Made by a program: the position numbers and the translations under genes. DNA of 64,000 nucleotides from an uncultured Alphaproteobacteria bacterium (GTDB lineage: Bacteria; Pseudomonadota; Alphaproteobacteria; Bin95). A model generated the notes under the pieces. That model was not told where the DNA came from, did no database searches, and was given only the letters and a program-made list of their open reading frames with translations. Of this stretch, positions 18,027-28,678 are shown in pieces. Numbering within the stretch: position 1 is the stretch's first letter; every line of letters starts with the position of its first letter. The stretch is taken from positions 114,009-178,008 of the forward strand of contig CALAHN010000088.1 of assembly GCA_937891825.1 (NCBI GenBank), read 5' to 3'.

Positions 18027-19241
18027 TCAGCCGACAACGCCGGCTGCGCGGAACGCGACGATTTCGGCCGCGGAGTAACCGATTTCGCCCAGGACCGCGT
18101 CGGTGTGCTGGCCAAGATTGGGGGTCGTCGGCAAGGCCGTGTCCGTGACATTATCGACCCGGAAGGGCGCGCCAACCGTCCGAAATTCGCCATTCAAGCC
18201 ATCCGGCGCCGGCGCGGTCTTGATCAGGCCGCGCCCGGTCACTTGCGGATCCGCCGTCATTTGCGGGATCGTCAGGACCGCGCCCGCCGGCACGCCGGCT
18301 TTGGCGAGCTTGGTCTCCCAATAGCGCGCATCGGCTGTCGCGAAGGATTTCAGCAGTTCTTCCCGCAAAGCGGCGGCATTGGCGATCCTTGCCTGTCGAT
18401 CCAGAAAGCGCGGGTCCGCGATCAGGTCTTCGCGGGCGAGCGCGCGGGCCTGGGCATTGAATTGCCCTTGCGTCGCCGCCGCGACCTGCAGCAGCCCGTC
18501 CGCCGTCTCGTAAATCGACGACACGCTTGAGCCCGCGGGCGAGCCATTGCCCATCAAGGCCGGCTCGACACCGAAATTCAGGTAATTGTTGATCATGGGC
18601 GAGATCAACGAGGCGGCGACATCCAGCATCGAAACATCCAGATAAGCCCCGGCGCCCGTCCGCGCCTGGCGGGACAGCGCCGCCGCGATCGCGAACGCCG
18701 CCGTGATGCCCGTCGACATGTCGCAGACCCAGAACCCGACTTTCGTCGGACCCGTCACGCCGTCGAATCCGGTTAGCGTCATCATGCCGGAATTGGCCTG
18801 GATGATCGGATCATAGGCGGGCGCGCCTGCCTTTGGCCCCGACTGCCCGAATCCCGAGATTGAGCAATAGACAATTTCCGGCTTGATGGCCTTCGCCCAA
18901 TCGTAGCCATAGCCCAGCCGGGCGATCGCGCCGGCCTTGAAATTCTCGATCACGACATCGGCCTGGGCGACAAGTTTGGCGACAATCGCCCGTGCTTCCG
19001 GCCGCTTCAGATCAATGGCCAGCGAGCGTTTCCCGGCATTGAACGACAGAAACATCGGCGACTGGCCGGCAGCGGCGAACGGGCCTGTGGGCGTCATCAT
19101 AGAGCGCGACTGGTCGCCGCCGGTCGGCTGCTCCAGCTTGACGATCTCCGCGCCCTGCTGCGCCAGCATGAAACCGGCATAGGGACCGGAGATGACTTGA
19201 GTGAAATCAACGACGCGAACGCCGTCCAGAAGTCCGGACAT
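18027..19241 (-). CDS. CaiB/BaiF family CoA transferase
   Basis: MSGLLDGVRVVDFTQVISGPYAGFMLAQQGAEIVKLEQPTGGDQSR...NAGKRSLAIDLKRPEA...IVYCSISGFGQSGP; ATG at 19239-19241. Confidence 0.88.
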   Translation of the reverse strand: MSGLLDGVRVVDFTQVISGPYAGFMLAQQGAEIVKLEQPTGGDQSRSMMTPTGPFAAAGQSPMFLSFNAGKRSLAIDLKRPEARAIVAKLVAQADVVIENFKAGAIARLGYGYDWAKAIKPEIVYCSISGFGQSGPKAGAPAYDPIIQANSGMMTLTGFDGVTGPTKVGFWVCDMSTGITAAFAIAAALSRQARTGAGAYLDVSMLDVAASLISPMINNYLNFGVEPALMGNGSPAGSSVSSIYETADGLLQVAAATQGQFNAQARALAREDLIADPRFLDRQARIANAAALREELLKSFATADARYWETKLAKAGVPAGAVLTIPQMTADPQVTGRGLIKTAPAPDGLNGEFRTVGAPFRVDNVTDTALPTTPNLGQHTDAVLGEIGYSAAEIVAFRAAGVVG

Positions 19242-19335
19242 GAGAAGGCTTCGTCCTTGAAAGTGACTGTCGGACCAAAGGCTAGTGCATGTTTTCGCGG
19301 AGCGTAAGTAACTGCTCGCCCGGCCGCGGTCGGGC

Positions 19336-20652
19336 TCAGTCGTGGCGGCCGCCGCGGCCGACGCCGTCATAGGCGAAGCCAAGCGCGCGCGCCGCGCCCG
19401 GACTGTAGAGATTGCGGAAATCGGCCAGGCGCGGCGTCCGCATCTGGGCTTTCAGGCGTTCGAGATCGATCGCGCGGAACTCGTTCCATTCCGTCAGGAT
19501 CAGAACGCAGTCGGCGCGCTCCGCCGCCTCATAGGGGTTGGCTGCCCAGGCGACGCCGGGCAGCAACTGGCGCGCTTCGCCGTGGGCCTGGGGATCGTAG
19601 GCGACGACCTCTGCGCCGGCCGCCAGCAGCGCCGGCAGGATATCCAGGGCCGGCGCTTCGCGCATATCGTCGGTGTTGGCCTTGAAGGTGACGCCAAAGG
19701 CCGCGATGCGCTGGCCACTGACTGAGCCGCCGCACAACGCGACGACTTTCCGGGCCATGGTCTCGCGCCGGGCCCGATTCGCCCCGACGACCGCATCGAC
19801 GATGGCGGACGGTCGTCCGACGCCGCGCGCCGTCTCCGCCAGAGCGGCGGTATCCTTGGGGAAACAGGACCCGCCATAGCCAGGACCCGGCTGCAGGAAC
19901 CGCGCGCCGATGCGCTCGTCCAGGCCCATCCCCCGCGCGATGCCTTCGATGTCGGCGCCGACGACTTCCGCGATATCCGCCATTTCGTTGATGAAGGCGA
20001 TCTTCGTCGCGAGGAAGGCGTTCGAGGCGTACTTGATCAGTTCGGCCGTTTCGAGATCGACCAGCACCAACCGGGATTTCGATAGCCGGAGCGGCCGGTA
20101 GAGCGCCTTCAGAAGCGCGTTGGCATTGTCGTTCTCGACGCCGATCACGACTCTGTCCGGGCGCATGAAATCTTCGATCGCCGAGCCTTCGCGCAGAAAT
20201 TCCGGGTTGGATGCGACGACGAACCCAGCGTCGGGGCGGATAGTTTTCAGGATGCGGGCGACCTCCCGCCCGGTGCCGACTGGCACCGTCGACTTGGTGA
20301 CGATGACAGCGCCGTCCGGCGCCGCGGCGGCGATCTCGGCCGCGGCGGCGTAGACATAGGTCAGGTCGGCATGGCCGTCGCCGCGCCGGGACGGCGTGCC
20401 GACGGCGATAAAAACGGCGTCAGCGTCTTTGACGGCGGCCGGGAGATCGGTGGTGAACGCAAGCCGCCCGGCCCCGACATTCGACTCGATCATGGCGTCA
20501 AGGCCGGGCTCGAAAATCGGCGCTTTCCCGGTCTTGAGCGTGGCGATGCGCGCTGCGTCCTTGTCGACGCAAATGACATCGACGCCGAATTCGGCAAAGC
20601 AGGCGCCGGAGACCAGCCCGACATATCCCGCCCCGATCATCGCGATGCGCAT
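19336..20652 (-). CDS. ugd: UDP-glucose 6-dehydrogenase
   Basis: MRIAMIGAGYVGLVSGACFAEFG...VFIAVGTPSRRGDGHADLTYVYAAA...NPEFLREGSAIEDFMRPDRVVIG...GPGYGGSCFPKDTAAL. Confidence 0.92.
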   Translation of the reverse strand: MRIAMIGAGYVGLVSGACFAEFGVDVICVDKDAARIATLKTGKAPIFEPGLDAMIESNVGAGRLAFTTDLPAAVKDADAVFIAVGTPSRRGDGHADLTYVYAAAAEIAAAAPDGAVIVTKSTVPVGTGREVARILKTIRPDAGFVVASNPEFLREGSAIEDFMRPDRVVIGVENDNANALLKALYRPLRLSKSRLVLVDLETAELIKYASNAFLATKIAFINEMADIAEVVGADIEGIARGMGLDERIGARFLQPGPGYGGSCFPKDTAALAETARGVGRPSAIVDAVVGANRARRETMARKVVALCGGSVSGQRIAAFGVTFKANTDDMREAPALDILPALLAAGAEVVAYDPQAHGEARQLLPGVAWAANPYEAAERADCVLILTEWNEFRAIDLERLKAQMRTPRLADFRNLYSPGAARALGFAYDGVGRGGRHD

Positions 20653-20711
20653 GCGTCGGCTGCTCCTCTTCGATCAATCGGATTGGGGTCTGACGGATTA
20701 GTGCGCCAAGA

Positions 20712-21734
20712 TCAAGCAGCCGCTTCCCGCATCGCCCAGCGATAGGCGTCGCCGACGATATCGAGGATGTCGGCGTGGGCAGGACGCCAGCCAAGCGCCG
20801 CCTTGACCGCGCTGGCGTCGGCGACCAATTCCGGCGGATCGCCTGCCCGGCGCGGCGCCGATCGGGCGCGCGCAGGACGACCGGCAACGCTTGCCGCAGC
20901 GGCGACGATCTCCTTCACCGAGTAACCGCGGCCGACGCCCAGATTGAACGCAGCGCTTCCGCCGCCGCCCAGCAAGCGCCGCAGCGCCAGCACATGCGCC
21001 GCCGCCAGATCGGCCACATGGACATAGTCCCGGAGCGGCGTTCCATCGGGCGTTGGATAATCCTCGCCGAAAATCTGCAGGGTAAAGTCGCCGGGCATCG
21101 CGGCGCGAATCGCAAGGGGGATGAGATGCGTTTCGGGGCTGTGGCGTTCGCCGATCGTCGCTTCGGGCTCGGCGCCGGCCGCATTGAAGTAGCGGAGCGC
21201 AATCGTGCGCAGGCCATGGGCGCTTTCGGCGTCCTGAAACAATCTTTCGGCCGCGAGCTTGCTGAAGCCATAGGGATTGATCGGCTGGCGCGGCGCCGAT
21301 TCGGGTATCGGCGAAACGCCCGGCGCGCCATAGACCGCGCAGGTGCTGGAGAAGATCAACGACCGCACATCCGTCGCTGCGGCCGCTTGCACGATGGCGA
21401 CCGCGCCGCCGATGTTCACATCGAAATAAAGCGCCGGCGCCTGGAGGCTCTCCGCGACTTCCGCTTTGGCGGCGAAGTGGAGAATGGCCTGAGCCGAATG
21501 GGTCCGGATGGCGGTTTCCAGGGCCTCGGCGTTCCGGACATCGCCTTCGATCGCCGGCCCCCAGCGGACAAAGTCACGGTGGCCGCGAGAAAAATCATCG
21601 TAGACGACGGGTTGGAAGCCTGCTTCGGCGAGGGCCTTGCACGCATGGGCGCCGACATACCCTGCCCCGCCCGTGACCAACACGTTCACCCTGTCGCCAG
21701 CCAAACGACTGCCTCCCAACCCGACGCCCGCCAA
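20712..21734 (-). CDS. galE: UDP-glucose 4-epimerase
   Basis: NVLVTGGAGYVGAHACKALAEAGFQPVVYDDFSRG...SSTCAVYGAP...NPYGFSKLAAERL; the native start may be GTG at 21689. Confidence 0.9.
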   Translation of the reverse strand: MAGVGLGGSRLAGDRVNVLVTGGAGYVGAHACKALAEAGFQPVVYDDFSRGHRDFVRWGPAIEGDVRNAEALETAIRTHSAQAILHFAAKAEVAESLQAPALYFDVNIGGAVAIVQAAAATDVRSLIFSSTCAVYGAPGVSPIPESAPRQPINPYGFSKLAAERLFQDAESAHGLRTIALRYFNAAGAEPEATIGERHSPETHLIPLAIRAAMPGDFTLQIFGEDYPTPDGTPLRDYVHVADLAAAHVLALRRLLGGGGSAAFNLGVGRGYSVKEIVAAAASVAGRPARARSAPRRAGDPPELVADASAVKAALGWRPAHADILDIVGDAYRWAMREAAA

Positions 21735-21753
21735 TGTTTGCGAAATCGCAGCG

Positions 21754-22482
21754 TCAGTAAGCGTTCTTGCGCTCGAACGGGACCGAGAGGGTCTTCAGCA
21801 GGCACACGATATCCGTCCAGGGCGTCCAATGCGCCAGGTAGTGGCGCTGCAGGACCAGGCGGTCCCGGTAGCTGCCGCTGTTGCGGAACCGCACCTGCCA
21901 GGGACCGGTGATGCCGGGACGTTCGGCCAGATAATAGCGGAACTGGTCGCCCCAATGCTTTTCTTCGCCAAGCGCGATCGGACCCGCGCCGACAAGGCTC
22001 ATCTCGCCGACCAGGACGTTCCAGAGCTGCGGCAGTTCGTCGAGGCTGGTGCGGCGCAGAATCCGGCCGATCGCCGTGACCCGCGGGTCATCCTTCAATT
22101 TGGCGGTCGCATTCCATTCGGCCAAGGCCTTGGGATCGCTTTGCAGCAAGGCGTCCAGGCGCGCGTCGGCGTCTACCGACATCGTCCGGAATTTCCAGCA
22201 CTTGAACGTGGCGCCGTCCTGCCCCCAACGGGTGTGGCCGTAAAATATCGGCCGGCCGCTTTGCAGCATGACCAGCCCCATCACGATCAAGAACAGCGGC
22301 GCGAGCGCGACCAGCAGAACGGCCGCCCCAAGCGGGTCGATAAACGATTTCCACAAGCCGCGAACGATGTCGCGGCGCGAACGCGCCCTCGCAGGCCGCT
22401 GCATTGGCCACAGCGGCATTCTGATGAACGCCTCGAACAAAGGGCTGAGAGCGACCAGCCCCGACTTAGCGATCCGCTCCAT
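21754..22482 (-). CDS. Bacterial sugar transferase (undecaprenyl-phosphate hexose-1-P transferase type)
   Basis: PLGAAVLLVALAPLFLIVMGLVMLQSGRPIFYGHTRWGQDGATFKCWKFRTMSVDADARL...GRILRRTSLDELPQLWNVLVGEMSLVGAGPI. Confidence 0.9.
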   Translation of the reverse strand: MERIAKSGLVALSPLFEAFIRMPLWPMQRPARARSRRDIVRGLWKSFIDPLGAAVLLVALAPLFLIVMGLVMLQSGRPIFYGHTRWGQDGATFKCWKFRTMSVDADARLDALLQSDPKALAEWNATAKLKDDPRVTAIGRILRRTSLDELPQLWNVLVGEMSLVGAGPIALGEEKHWGDQFRYYLAERPGITGPWQVRFRNSGSYRDRLVLQRHYLAHWTPWTDIVCLLKTLSVPFERKNAY

Positions 22483-22663
22483 GAGCTACCTGCCCCCTAG
22501 CGTACACGCGACAACAAAACGGCATTTCCGACTAATCCGGCTACGCCAAGTATCCCCCGTCGGTCGTCCAATGGCGGAAGCCATCGAGCGCTTGCCGGCT
22601 GAAGGTACTAGTTTTTTAACGCATTCGGCTGATTTCGCCAAACCTTACTTAGGATCAAATGGC

Positions 22664-23917
22664 TTAATTATCAGTAATGCCGAGCGCAACTCGGCCATTC
22701 GCGCGCCGCAGAGCTGGTTCGACCGCGTCCAAATGACGCTCGATGGTATGCGGCCGCTTCCAATAGCGCCGATGCGCCGCGGCGCCCATGCGGCGCGCGA
22801 CGTCCGTCGCCATAAGCGTGCGCATCGCCGCCGCCAGCGCATCGACGCTTTGACTGGCGACATGCAAGCCGGTTTCGCCGTCAGCCACATATTCAACGCC
22901 GGCGCAATTGTCGCTGACGATGACCGGAACGCCTTGCGCGAGGGCTTCGAGCACGGTCAGCGGCTGGCATTCGTACCAGATGGACGGAAAGACGAGCGCG
23001 CGCGCCTGCCGCATCCGCGCCGAAACGGCCTCAGGCGTCAGCCATCCGGTGAACTCCGCGGTCGGCGCGCATTGCCGCAGGATGGGGCCTAGCTCGCCGT
23101 CGCCGACGAAGGCGATCGGCGCGCCGGCGTCATGGGCGGCGGCTGCGGCCAGATCCGCCCCCTTCTCCCGGGAAAACCGGCCGACGAACAGGAACGGCGC
23201 ATCGTCGGCGATCGCCGCGGGGCCCTGGTCTTCGACGTCGATCGGGTTGGGCGCGTAGACCTCCGACTCGGGCGGCGGCAGCCAGGCCGACAGGACGCGC
23301 TTCTGCAGATCGCTGATCGCCACGCGATGTTTCAGATTGCGGCGGAAGCGTCCCGGGCCGTTCAGGGCGGCCTGCCGGACGACGCGGAACAATTTGTGGC
23401 GGTAAGCGCGCGCGTCGCAATTTGCCGTGATGCAGGCGAACGACATCGGCCGACGCTGACAGTTCTCGCCGGCCGGGTAGTCAAAGAACGCGCCATTCGG
23501 GCAGGCCGCAAAATATTCGTGCATATGGTAGAGGGTCGGGATGCCGCTCGCCGCGATCGCCTGCTGGCAGGCAGGCGACATCGCTTTCGACCAGCCGTGC
23601 TGGTAGATCACCGTCGTCTTCGGATCGTGGCCGTCGAGCAGCCGCCTCAGGGCCGCCGCCGCTTTCCGGTTCCATATGCCGCGGACGGCAGCGCTCAGGG
23701 CATTCGCATCGCCAAGCAGGTCGGGCTGATCGAGGACGACGGTCTTGACCCCGCCCGCCGCAAGCCGCGGATCGGCAGGGCCGACAGGGGCGAAGTAAGC
23801 CACCCGGTGGCCGCGCGCCGCCAGCCCGAGCGCGCCGGCGATCGCGACTTTCGCCGCGCCGCCGTTCACAAACCCGTAGTCATAAGTGACGACGATATCC
23901 AACTTGCCGTCGGTCAT
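22664..23917 (-). CDS. Glycosyltransferase family 4 protein
   Basis: 417 aa; FLFVGRFSREKGADLAAAAAHDAGAPIAFVGDGELGP...RALVFPSIWYECQPLTVLEALAQGVPVIVSDNCAG. Confidence 0.88.
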   Translation of the reverse strand: MTDGKLDIVVTYDYGFVNGGAAKVAIAGALGLAARGHRVAYFAPVGPADPRLAAGGVKTVVLDQPDLLGDANALSAAVRGIWNRKAAAALRRLLDGHDPKTTVIYQHGWSKAMSPACQQAIAASGIPTLYHMHEYFAACPNGAFFDYPAGENCQRRPMSFACITANCDARAYRHKLFRVVRQAALNGPGRFRRNLKHRVAISDLQKRVLSAWLPPPESEVYAPNPIDVEDQGPAAIADDAPFLFVGRFSREKGADLAAAAAHDAGAPIAFVGDGELGPILRQCAPTAEFTGWLTPEAVSARMRQARALVFPSIWYECQPLTVLEALAQGVPVIVSDNCAGVEYVADGETGLHVASQSVDALAAAMRTLMATDVARRMGAAAHRRYWKRPHTIERHLDAVEPALRRANGRVALGITDN

Positions 23918-24124
23918 GGGCGCTCCGCTCTGCGAGATCTGTCCATTATTGGCAGTGCCGGCAACGAAAAGTTTAGTTGTTCCTGCCCGATATGTCGCCG
24001 CGGGAAATCAGCGCGCGTCTGGGCGCATGGCCTTTCCGCGCCTGGAAATACTGGCATTCATCCCGTTTTCACCTGGACATCGTTATAATCTGTGCTTTCT
24101 TACGCCCGATGTCGTTGATATTCG

Positions 24125-25288
24125 ATGACCGCGCCGGGCGAAATTCCTTGCCCTTCCCTCTGGAGCGCCCAAGCCATGCCCTTCCCCGCCCCACATGAAC
24201 CGGCGCCGCACTTCATCTGCGAGGCGTCGAATAATCCGCGCTTCAATTTCACGACCGTTGGCGGCCGATATATCTTGCTGACGTTCTTTGGATCGGCGGC
24301 GGAACCGGGCATGGCGAAGGTGTTGGCGGACGCAGCGGCCGAGCCGCTGTTCGACGATGTTCAGGCGTCCTTCTTCGGGATTTCGATCGACCCGGACGAC
24401 AAGGCCATGGAACGGGTCAAGCCAAAGACCATCGGCTACCGCTTCTTCTGGGATTTCGATCAGGCCATTTCAAAGCTCTATGGGGCCATTGAAGGCGAAG
24501 GCCGGGCGGACGGCTCTGTCGATTTCAAGCCGGTCTCGATCCTCATCGATCCGATGATGCGGATCATGGGCCATCAACCGATTGACGATCCGGCCACCCA
24601 TATCCAGCGGCTCGCGGATTTTCTGCGCAAGCTGCCCGCGATCGGCGCGCCGGTCGCCGCCCAGGGCCATGCGCCGGTTCTCGTGATTCCACGGATCTTC
24701 GAGCCGGATTTCTGCAAGCAGCTCATCGGCCTTTATAACCAGCATGGCGGCGAGGATTCGGGCTTCATGCGCGAGATCGACGGCAAGACCGTCGGCATCG
24801 TCGACTACAGCCACAAGCGGCGGCGGGACTACATCATCGACGATCAGAAGCTGATCCAGGCCTGCCAGGCGCGCATTCGCCGGCGCCTGGCGCCGGAAAT
24901 CAAAAAAGCCTTCCAGTTCGAACCGACCCGGATGGAGCGCTACATCGTCGCCTGCTACGATTCCGGCGAGGGCGGTTACTTCCGGCCGCATCGCGACAAT
25001 ACGACAAAAGGCACTGCTCACAGGAAGTTCGCAGTGACGCTCAATCTGAATGCTGAGGATTACGATGGCGGCTACCTGCGTTTCCCGGAATTCGGGCCGC
25101 ATCTCTTCAAGGCGCCGACCGGCGGCGCCGTCGTGTTCTCATGCTCGCTGCTCCATGAAGCGCTTCCTGTCGTCAAGGGCACGCGCTATGTTTTCTTGCC
25201 CTTCCTGTATGACGACGCGGGCGCGGAGCTTCGGGAGAAGAATAATGCCTATCTCGCGGAAAATGTCGTTAATTATCAACGCGGCTGA
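24125..25288 (+). CDS. Peroxiredoxin-like domain fused to 2OG-Fe(II) oxygenase (prolyl-4-hydroxylase-like)
   Basis: N-terminal thioredoxin-fold-like region (PAPHFICEASNNPRFNFTTVGGRYILLTFFGSAAEPGM...FFGISIDPDD); C-terminal YFRPHRDNTT (HxD), LHEALPV and GTRYVF motifs. Start may be 24176, which has a better ribosome-binding site. Confidence 0.8.
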   Translation: MTAPGEIPCPSLWSAQAMPFPAPHEPAPHFICEASNNPRFNFTTVGGRYILLTFFGSAAEPGMAKVLADAAAEPLFDDVQASFFGISIDPDDKAMERVKPKTIGYRFFWDFDQAISKLYGAIEGEGRADGSVDFKPVSILIDPMMRIMGHQPIDDPATHIQRLADFLRKLPAIGAPVAAQGHAPVLVIPRIFEPDFCKQLIGLYNQHGGEDSGFMREIDGKTVGIVDYSHKRRRDYIIDDQKLIQACQARIRRRLAPEIKKAFQFEPTRMERYIVACYDSGEGGYFRPHRDNTTKGTAHRKFAVTLNLNAEDYDGGYLRFPEFGPHLFKAPTGGAVVFSCSLLHEALPVVKGTRYVFLPFLYDDAGAELREKNNAYLAENVVNYQRG

Positions 25289-25878
25289 TGTCTGACGATT
25301 GGGCGCGCTATTATCAGGCGCTGGCGGGCCGGCCGCCGCGCCCGACGCTGGTCTATGCCGCGCGCCGCTTTGCCCGTCCCGGCCTCGCGGTCGATCTCGG
25401 CTCCGGCGGGGGACGGGATGCGGCGCCGTTGCTGCGCGCGGGCTGGCACGTGGTCGCGGTCGACCGGGAGGGAAGCGGCCACGCGGCGTTGCGCGCCGCT
25501 GTGACGCCCGCCGAAGCTGGCCGCCTGACGACGATCGAAGCTGCGATCGAGTCCGCCGATTGGCCGATCGCCGACCTTGTGAATTCAAGCTTCGCGCTGC
25601 CCCTGGTCCCGAAAGCCGCCTTCCCTCTAGTCTGGCGCCGAATTCGTGAGCGACTGGCGCCGGGCGGGCGGTTTTCCGGCCAGCTTTATGGGCCGCGGGA
25701 TAGTTGGGCGAAAGGCGGATCGCCCGATGGCGTCGTCGCCCATAGCCGTGAAGCGTGCCTGCGGCTCTTTCACGGCATGACGATCGAATTCTTCGAAGAA
25801 GAGGAGCATGACGGCCTGACGCCGAAGGGCCGCCAAAAGCACTGGCACATTTTTCATTGCGTCGCCCGCGCGCCATAG
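25288..25878 (+). CDS. Class I SAM-dependent methyltransferase
   Basis: FARPGLAVDLGSGGGRDAAPLLRAGWHVVAVDREGSG; start overlaps the upstream stop. Confidence 0.82.
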   Translation: MSDDWARYYQALAGRPPRPTLVYAARRFARPGLAVDLGSGGGRDAAPLLRAGWHVVAVDREGSGHAALRAAVTPAEAGRLTTIEAAIESADWPIADLVNSSFALPLVPKAAFPLVWRRIRERLAPGGRFSGQLYGPRDSWAKGGSPDGVVAHSREACLRLFHGMTIEFFEEEEHDGLTPKGRQKHWHIFHCVARAP

Positions 25879-26078
25879 CCGGCGGTCAAAGTTTCGCCAT
25901 TGTCGGATGGTTCAGGTTATGACTTTCAGGGAGCGACCGGGACATCCGGGCGACGCGAACCGGGAACTCATCGGCGTGGGCGGCATTGAACTGGCAGGGC
26001 GGGCGTGCATTTTCCGGCCTTCCGACTTAAAACACGCCTTGGATTAGCGGCAGCAGCGCCATAAGGGCGGTATTGGTT

Positions 26079-28604
26079 ATGGGACGTTGGATCGTCGGTC
26101 TATTCAAATTCAGCGTAATTGCGGGCCTTCTGGGCGCGCTTGCCGCGGTCGCGGTCGCGGTTGTCCTGATCCGGGGCTACGGCGCAGACCTGCCGAATCA
26201 TGCCGGGCTGACGCAATACGCCCCGCCAATCACGACGCGGGCCCATGCAGGCGACGGCCGAGTGCTGGCGGAATTCAGCCGGGAACATCGCCTGTTCGTT
26301 CCGATCGCCCAAATTCCGGCATTGGTGCGGGGCGCTTTCCTTTCGGCGGAAGACAAAAGTTTTTACAAGCATCCGGGCTTGGACATTCAGGCGCTGTTGC
26401 GCGCGGTCGTCCGCAATCTTGAAGGCATGGTCAGCGGGCGCCGCCCGGTCGGCGGTTCGACGATCACCCAGCAGGTTGCGAAGAATTTTTTACTGACGAA
26501 CGAAGTTTCCTATGAACGCAAGGTCAAGGAAGCAATTCTTGCGTTCCGCATCGAGCGCGCGCTGACCAAAGACCAAATTCTGGAACTTTATCTGAACGAG
26601 ATCTATCTGGGCGAAGGCGCTTATGGGGTCGCCGCCGCCGCGATGACCTATTTTGGCAAATCCCTCGATGAAGTGACCGCCGAGGAAGCCGCCTACATGG
26701 CGGCGTTGCCCAAGGCGCCGAGCAATTATCACCCGGTCCGCCGCCTGGATGCGGCGACCGCCCGCCGCAATTGGGTGCTGGGCCGCATGGCGGAGGACGG
26801 CCGCTTGACTGAGGCCGAAGCAGCGGAGGCCGAGGCCCGGCCCTTGACGATTTCCGGTCGCGCCCAGGAGGAGAAGTTCCCTTCCCTCTGGTTCGCCGAG
26901 GAAATTCGCCGCGAATTGCTTGATCGTTATGGCGAGCCGACGTTGTATGGCGGCGGTATGTCAGTGCGCGCCACCATCGACCCTGTCCTGCAGGACATCG
27001 CCGATACGGCCCTGGTCGATGGGCTGGAGGACTACGACCGCCGACACGGCTATCGCGGCCCCATTGACCGGATCCTGCTGGATGCGACGTGGCAGGCTCG
27101 GCTCGCGGCGTTGCCGCCGCCGCCCGGCATGCGCGGCCGCTCGCTTGCTGTGGTCCTCAGGACAAGCGGCGACGCCGCCGAAATTGGCCTGGCCGACGGT
27201 TCGGTCGGCGCAATTCCCTTTGAGGAACTGAGCTGGGCGAGCAAGGCGCTGCCCGATCAGGCCGTCGGCCGCAAGCCGCGGAAGGTTAGCGACGTTCTGG
27301 GCCCGGGCGATGTGATCGCCGTCCGTCCGGCGCTGCAGGACGCCAAGAAGCGGGACTATCCGCCAGCAACATTCGCCCTGGACCAAGTGCCAGACGTCGA
27401 TGGCGGGATTGTTGCGATCGACCCCCATACGGGCCGCGTCCTGGCGATGGCCGGCGGCTATTCGGCCGAACGCAGCCAATTCAATCGCGCGACCCAGGCA
27501 GCCCGGCAGCCGGGCTCCGCGATCAAGCCCTTTGTCTATCTGGCCGCCCTGGAAGCTGGCTATACGCCGGCGACGCTCGTCCTCGATGCGCCGTTCGTCA
27601 TCGATATTCCCGGCCGCGGCTTGTGGAAGCCCACGAACTATTCCGGCAAGATCTACGGCCCAAGCCCGATGCGTCTCGGCCTGGAAAAGTCCCGCAATTT
27701 GATGACGGTGCGGCTGGCGCAGCATATCGGCATCGGCGCGGTCATTGAGACGGCCAAACGCTTCGGGGTCGGGGAAAAGATGCGCCCCGAACTCGGCTCC
27801 GCGCTTGGCACAGGCGAGGTATCGCTGATCGAGATGACGGCGGCCTTCGCCATGTTGGCCAACGGCGGCAAGCAGGTGACTCCGTCCTTCATCGACACGG
27901 TTCAGGACCGGCATGGCCGCTTGATTTTCCGGCATGACGACCGCGATTGCCCCCGTTGCGCCGGCGCGGAAGCCACCGCCAACGCCCCGCCTGAACTTCC
28001 GGATACGCGCATCGCGGTCGACGACCCGCGCCTGAACTATCAGATCGTCTCGATGCTGCAGGGCGTCGTCGAAAATGGCACGGCCAGACGGGTCTATATG
28101 CCTGGGCGTCCGCTCGCCGGCAAAACCGGCACGACGAACGACAGTTTCGACGCCTGGTTCGTCGGGTTTTCCTCGAACCTGGCGGTTGGCGTCTATGTCG
28201 GTTTCGATCAGCCGCGCACGCTTGGCGAGCGCGAGGCCGGCGGCAGCGCCGCCGCCCCGATCTTCAAGCAATTCATGGAGAAAGCGTGGCCGATCAGGCC
28301 AGGCGCGCCTTTCAAGGTGCCGTCGGGCCTGGAGTTCACGCGGGTGAGCCGCTCAACCGGCCTGCCGCCGGAACCGGGCGACGGCGACGTGATCCTGGAG
28401 GCGTTCATTCCAGGCACGCGGCCAGAACAGCTTGGCCCGGTCATCGGCGGCGGCCTCTCGGGCGGAAATCAGCCGGAGCTCGTCCCCATGTCGCAGGATG
28501 CTCAGCCAGGCGACGCCTCCGCCGCTCAGCCCGTGCCCGCGGCGTCGGACAGCGGCGCTTCGCCCCGCCGCCGCCCGCGCGGCAGCCTCGGCAGGGTCTA
28601 TTGA
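26079..28604 (+). CDS. mrcA: Penicillin-binding protein 1A (bifunctional transglycosylase/transpeptidase)
   Basis: AFLSAEDKSFYKHPGLD, GGSTITQQVAKNFLL, ATQAARQPGSAIKPFVYLAALE (SxxK), GKTGTTNDSFDAWFVGFS (KTG). Confidence 0.93.
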   Translation: MGRWIVGLFKFSVIAGLLGALAAVAVAVVLIRGYGADLPNHAGLTQYAPPITTRAHAGDGRVLAEFSREHRLFVPIAQIPALVRGAFLSAEDKSFYKHPGLDIQALLRAVVRNLEGMVSGRRPVGGSTITQQVAKNFLLTNEVSYERKVKEAILAFRIERALTKDQILELYLNEIYLGEGAYGVAAAAMTYFGKSLDEVTAEEAAYMAALPKAPSNYHPVRRLDAATARRNWVLGRMAEDGRLTEAEAAEAEARPLTISGRAQEEKFPSLWFAEEIRRELLDRYGEPTLYGGGMSVRATIDPVLQDIADTALVDGLEDYDRRHGYRGPIDRILLDATWQARLAALPPPPGMRGRSLAVVLRTSGDAAEIGLADGSVGAIPFEELSWASKALPDQAVGRKPRKVSDVLGPGDVIAVRPALQDAKKRDYPPATFALDQVPDVDGGIVAIDPHTGRVLAMAGGYSAERSQFNRATQAARQPGSAIKPFVYLAALEAGYTPATLVLDAPFVIDIPGRGLWKPTNYSGKIYGPSPMRLGLEKSRNLMTVRLAQHIGIGAVIETAKRFGVGEKMRPELGSALGTGEVSLIEMTAAFAMLANGGKQVTPSFIDTVQDRHGRLIFRHDDRDCPRCAGAEATANAPPELPDTRIAVDDPRLNYQIVSMLQGVVENGTARRVYMPGRPLAGKTGTTNDSFDAWFVGFSSNLAVGVYVGFDQPRTLGEREAGGSAAAPIFKQFMEKAWPIRPGAPFKVPSGLEFTRVSRSTGLPPEPGDGDVILEAFIPGTRPEQLGPVIGGGLSGGNQPELVPMSQDAQPGDASAAQPVPAASDSGASPRRRPRGSLGRVY

Positions 28605-28678
28605 AGCAGGGGCTATTACGTCTGGCGGCAAAGCCGATCCATCACCGTTTTTCGTTCTGGTTCTGAAGGGTTTTAATC

